In this document: positions 61,570-64,000 of the stretch, piece after piece
Layout of the letters: each line of letters opens with the position of its first letter
Position numbering within the stretch: position 1 is the first letter of the stretch
NCBI RefSeq assembly: GCF_024168825.1
Contig: NZ_JALJWH010000001.1
Span: 3,286,001 to 3,350,000, forward strand
DNA: 64,000 nt
DNA from: Paenarthrobacter sp. A20
GTDB taxonomy: Bacteria > Actinomycetota > Actinomycetes > Actinomycetales > Micrococcaceae
Direction: 5' to 3'
Made by a program: the position numbers and the translations under genes
The notes under the pieces: generated by a model
The model's database searches: none
What the model saw: only the letters and a program-made list of their open reading frames with translations
What the model was told of the DNA's origin: nothing

Positions 61570-62076
61570 ATGGAGAACACATCGACGGATCAGGACACCA
61601 AGGAACTCAGCGTCCACGATTGCTGGAAGTACCTTCAATCGGTGTCCATCGGCAGGATCGCCCTCATCAACGGCGAGGTACCGGAGATCTTTCCGGTGAA
61701 CTTCGTCCCGAACTATGGAACTGTTCTGTTCAGGACCGGACCGGGGACCAAGCTCGACGCCCTGCGGGAAGGGGCGGTGATTGCGCTGGAAGCCGATGGG
61801 TTCAACCGTTATGGGACCGTCGCCTGGAGTGTCATCCTCAAAGGAAGCCCGGAGTTCGTGACCCAGCCTGAAGACATCCAGGAGGCAGTGGAAGCCGGCC
61901 TTTCTCCATGGCAGCCCGGGGCCAAGGACGTCCTGGTCAGGGTCACGCCAACGGAGATCAGTGGTCGCCGGTTTGTCATTGCGCCTCCGTCCAAGTGGTG
62001 GCCGCCGCTGGATCCGACCGCCTCTGACGTTCACGACGGCGAAACTCGCGTTGTCCCGCCCGGCACCTCTGGCTAG
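61570..62076 (+). CDS. Pyridoxamine 5'-phosphate oxidase-family protein (copy 6)
   Basis: A 168-residue split-barrel protein: LSVHDCWKYL, SIGRIALINGEVPEIFPVNF, VLFRTGPGTKLD, TVAWSVILKG and GRRFVIAPPSKWW. The last ~20 residues form a flexible tail. The ATG at 61570 coincides with the predicted start point of a DosR-type promoter, although a GGAGGGG some 12 bases upstream could also act as a ribosome site on a longer mRNA. The gene overlaps the convergent universal stress protein gene by four bases. Confidence 0.83.
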   Translation: MENTSTDQDTKELSVHDCWKYLQSVSIGRIALINGEVPEIFPVNFVPNYGTVLFRTGPGTKLDALREGAVIALEADGFNRYGTVAWSVILKGSPEFVTQPEDIQEAVEAGLSPWQPGAKDVLVRVTPTEISGRRFVIAPPSKWWPPLDPTASDVHDGETRVVPPGTSG

Positions 62077-62867
62077 GGTCGGGTCAGGAGGGTGGGGCAC
62101 TGCACATGCAGGAGCACATGCTGGGCAACGGAGCCCAGCAGCACGCTCAAACCTCCCCGCCCTTTGCAGCCCATGACCAGCAGCTGTGCTTCCCTTGCAG
62201 CAGCTATCAGAGCCTCTCCGGGGCTACGGGTGGTATCCAGGACTTCCTTCACGACGACGGACGGGAACTTGTGGTTGACCCGCTGGACAGCCGCGTCAAG
62301 GACATTCCCACCCTCGGCAAGCCCAACGTCGGGCCCTGTCGCATGGACAATCATCAATTCATCATCCAAACGTTGGGCTTCCGTGGCCCCTTGATCCAGG
62401 GCATCGACTGACTCAGCGGAGCCGTCAACGCCAACCACTACGCCCGAACGCTGGTGAGGTGCAAGCACCGGGACGACGGCGACGTCGCACTTGCTGGTCA
62501 CAGCAACCTGGAAACTGACCGAACCGTATCCCTGTCCTTCCGTGCCGGGTCCGCGGTCCGTGCCCAGCACCACCATCGAGTAGGCAGGTGACAAGGAAGC
62601 AATCGTTGCGGCAGGTTCGCCAGACAACCGCTGAGTCGTCACGCCCACGTTGGGAAAGGCTGCCGCCAGCCGTTGCGCTTCGCTGTTGAGCAGATCCTCA
62701 GCGCGGCTTAGGGCCAGGTGATGGTCGTTCTCGCGGGGGTAAGCCCACTCCCCGGGAACCACGTGGACCAGGGCCAGGCCAAGATCAAGGGAATCCGCGC
62801 GGGCCCCAGCCCAGTCAGCCACAGGCGAGCCAGCCCGTGAGCCGTCAAGGGCAACCAGAATCTGCAT
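62073..62867 (-). CDS. Universal stress protein, tandem domains (copy 5)
   Basis: A 264-residue protein with two UspA domains. The first (MQILVALDGSRAGS) has a degraded ATP loop (GTDRGPGTEGQGYGSVSF), while the second (VVVGVDGSAESV, ending GCKGRGGLSVLLGSVAQHVL) is complete. I chose the ATG at 62867; a GTG at 62873 in the same frame is almost as likely because the nearest GGAGGG is far upstream of both. A DosR-type box 83 bp upstream predicts a start point at 62908. Confidence 0.83.
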   Translation of the reverse strand: MQILVALDGSRAGSPVADWAGARADSLDLGLALVHVVPGEWAYPRENDHHLALSRAEDLLNSEAQRLAAAFPNVGVTTQRLSGEPAATIASLSPAYSMVVLGTDRGPGTEGQGYGSVSFQVAVTSKCDVAVVPVLAPHQRSGVVVGVDGSAESVDALDQGATEAQRLDDELMIVHATGPDVGLAEGGNVLDAAVQRVNHKFPSVVVKEVLDTTRSPGEALIAAAREAQLLVMGCKGRGGLSVLLGSVAQHVLLHVQCPTLLTRP

Positions 62868-62943
62868 CTTCACGAACCGACGTTCCCTCCGGATTACCAA
62901 CGGTGGTGGTCTCCACTATCGGCGGGACGGCCTTTCGTCGCAA

Positions 62944-62957
62944 GGGCCGGAAGGCCC
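62944..62957. promoter_or_regulatory. Shared DosR-type box for divergent USP copy 5 and acetate kinase
   Basis: Core GGGCC-GGAA-GGCCC, a near-perfect palindrome. To the left the -10 is GATAGT (62920-62915) with start point 62908; to the right it is TAGGGT (62981-62986) with start point 62993. Both start points are 42.5 bp from the same centre, so a single box can serve two promoters. Confidence 0.7.
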
Positions 62958-63037
62958 TCCCACTGAACGGCTCAGTGCATTAGGGTCCAGAGGAGAGGCC
63001 TCGACCGTAGCCTTCCCCGCGGAAGTGAGAGGAGAAC

Positions 63038-64000
63038 ATGCGTGTTCTTGTGCTGAATCCCGGGTCCTCATCGCTGAAGTACCACCTGCGTGACACGGCA
63101 GCTACCAACCCGGCTGCTGCCCTTCTTGCTTCCGGACAGGTTCACTGGCCACCGGACGAGCGTTCCAGCGCGACCCGCCTGCACACTGCCTTTGAAGAGC
63201 TGAATGACACCATGAAGCGCCTCGGAGCCGTGCATCCGGAGGCTATTGGACACCGCGTCGTCCACGGCGGCGTCTGGTTCGGAACACCGGTGCTTATCAC
63301 GGCTGACGTGACAGCGGCGATTGAAGGGCTAAGTCCTTTGGCGCCTCTCCACAACCCCGCCAGTGTCGCTTGTATTGACGCCGCCGGCCAACGTTGGCCC
63401 GATCTTCCGCAGGTAGCCGTCTTTGACACGGCGTTCCATCGCACCATTCCGGACTTCGCCGCCCGCTATGCCATTCCGGAAGACGCCTACCGTGTCCATC
63501 CAGTGAGGCGCTATGGATTTCACGGCATCTCGGTGGAGATGGCCTGCCGTGACACAGCAGAGTTTCTCGACGTGGCGCCTTTGACTGCGATAGTGGCCCA
63601 CGTTGGCAACGGCGCATCCGTCACCGCCGTCAGGAACGGGCTCAGCGTGGACACCTCCATGGGAATGACCCCCTTGGAGGGCCTGGTCATGGGGACGCGG
63701 TCGGGAGACCTGGATCCTTCCATCGTCTTGTTGATGCAGCATGGCGGTGCCACTGCCGAAGAAGTTGATGGCATCCTCAACCACCGCTCGGGCTTGTTGG
63801 CGCTGGCTGGAACTGCTGACATGCGGGACGTTGGCGCTGCTGCCCGCCAAGGAGAACCTGGGGCGATCCTCGCCCTGGACATGGCCGCCTATCGTCTCGC
63901 CAAGTACATAGCTGCCTACTCCATGGTGGTTGGCCGGCCTGACGCCCTGGTGTTCACCGGCGGCGTGGGTGAGAACTCTGCGCTGTTCAGGGCCAGGGTG
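63038..64000 (+). CDS. ackA: Acetate kinase, cut by the window end
   Basis: The first 321 residues of acetate kinase; the 3' end lies outside the window. The phosphate-binding LVLNPGSSSLKYHL starts it, followed by HRVVHGG, FDTAFHRTIP, RYGFHG and VGNGASVTA, and FTGGVGENSALFRARV is reached at the cut. It transfers phosphate from acetyl phosphate to ADP, giving ATP and acetate, and completes the Pta-AckA pathway. GAGAGGAGAAC precedes the ATG. Transcription from 62993 is predicted from the shared DosR-type box. Confidence 0.92.
   Translation, partial: MRVLVLNPGSSSLKYHLRDTAATNPAAALLASGQVHWPPDERSSATRLHTAFEELNDTMKRLGAVHPEAIGHRVVHGGVWFGTPVLITADVTAAIEGLSPLAPLHNPASVACIDAAGQRWPDLPQVAVFDTAFHRTIPDFAARYAIPEDAYRVHPVRRYGFHGISVEMACRDTAEFLDVAPLTAIVAHVGNGASVTAVRNGLSVDTSMGMTPLEGLVMGTRSGDLDPSIVLLMQHGGATAEEVDGILNHRSGLLALAGTADMRDVGAAARQGEPGAILALDMAAYRLAKYIAAYSMVVGRPDALVFTGGVGENSALFRARV

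Noticed and set aside
62981..62990. TTAGGGTCC as another box upstream of ackA
   Set aside because: The TAGGGT is better explained as the -10 element, exactly 42.5 bp from the box centred at 62950.5.

Overview
The window is high-GC actinobacterial DNA. The protein families present (DosR/DosS-type two-component system, DUF3040, DUF5655, DUF4389, SPW, MbtH and many universal stress proteins) and the general protein style suggest an Arthrobacter/Paenarthrobacter-like member of the Micrococcaceae. That placement is inference; there is no rRNA or other marker gene here. No tRNA, rRNA, CRISPR array, insertion sequence or phage gene was found.

Layout. (1) 1-6.6 kb, plus strand: a phosphonate-type ABC importer (PhnD, PhnC and a PhnE made of two fused permease copies), a phosphonate-associated zinc dehydrogenase and a Tat-exported PhoD-like phosphatase, translationally coupled in places. 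It is closed by a strong hairpin terminator. (2) 6.7-12.1 kb, minus strand: a catabolic operon for a cyclic amide or hydantoin-like compound, with an MFS importer, a GntR/FCD regulator, a hydantoin racemase-like protein, a dihydropyrimidinase/hydantoinase and an arylmalonate decarboxylase/maleate isomerase-like protein. A perfect 16-bp palindrome lies upstream of the importer. A decayed carboxymuconolactone-decarboxylase gene follows. (3) 12.5-26.3 kb, minus strand: a compact nonribosomal peptide cluster with a three-module NRPS (C-A-T x3, then TE), MbtH, an ABC exporter and an Sfp-type phosphopantetheinyl transferase, preceded by a small secreted repeat protein. (4) 26.6-27.9 kb: a catalase gene broken by an in-frame stop. 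(5) 28.1-64 kb: a large stress/dormancy island with five universal stress proteins, six pyridoxamine-phosphate-oxidase-like flavin-fold proteins, flavodoxin, PEP synthase, a HAD-GH65 fusion, phosphofructokinase, dehydrogenases, two P-type ATPases, phosphate acetyltransferase, acetate kinase (cut by the window end) and a DosR/DosS-type response regulator and haem-GAF sensor kinase pair.

The most interesting result is regulatory. Eighteen copies of a DosR-like box with core GNGNC-N4-GNCNC (one of them degenerate) lie upstream of the island genes. Counting by hand, each box centre lies 42.5 bp (43.5 bp in three cases) upstream of a start point predicted from a -10 element of form NANNNT. In seven cases that start point is the first base of the start codon, which predicts leaderless mRNAs. 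The boxes tie the scattered genes, including a GyrI-like gene at 28.6 kb, into one regulon.

Taken together the island looks like an oxygen- or redox-controlled energy-conserving programme. A disaccharide is phosphorolysed and isomerised by one fused polypeptide, passes through phosphofructokinase, and acetyl-CoA is converted to acetate with ATP recovery by Pta/AckA. Dehydrogenases, flavodoxin, universal stress proteins and ion pumps support it. The gene order is seen in the sequence; the DosR parallel is established knowledge from Mycobacterium tuberculosis; the flow of carbon is inference.
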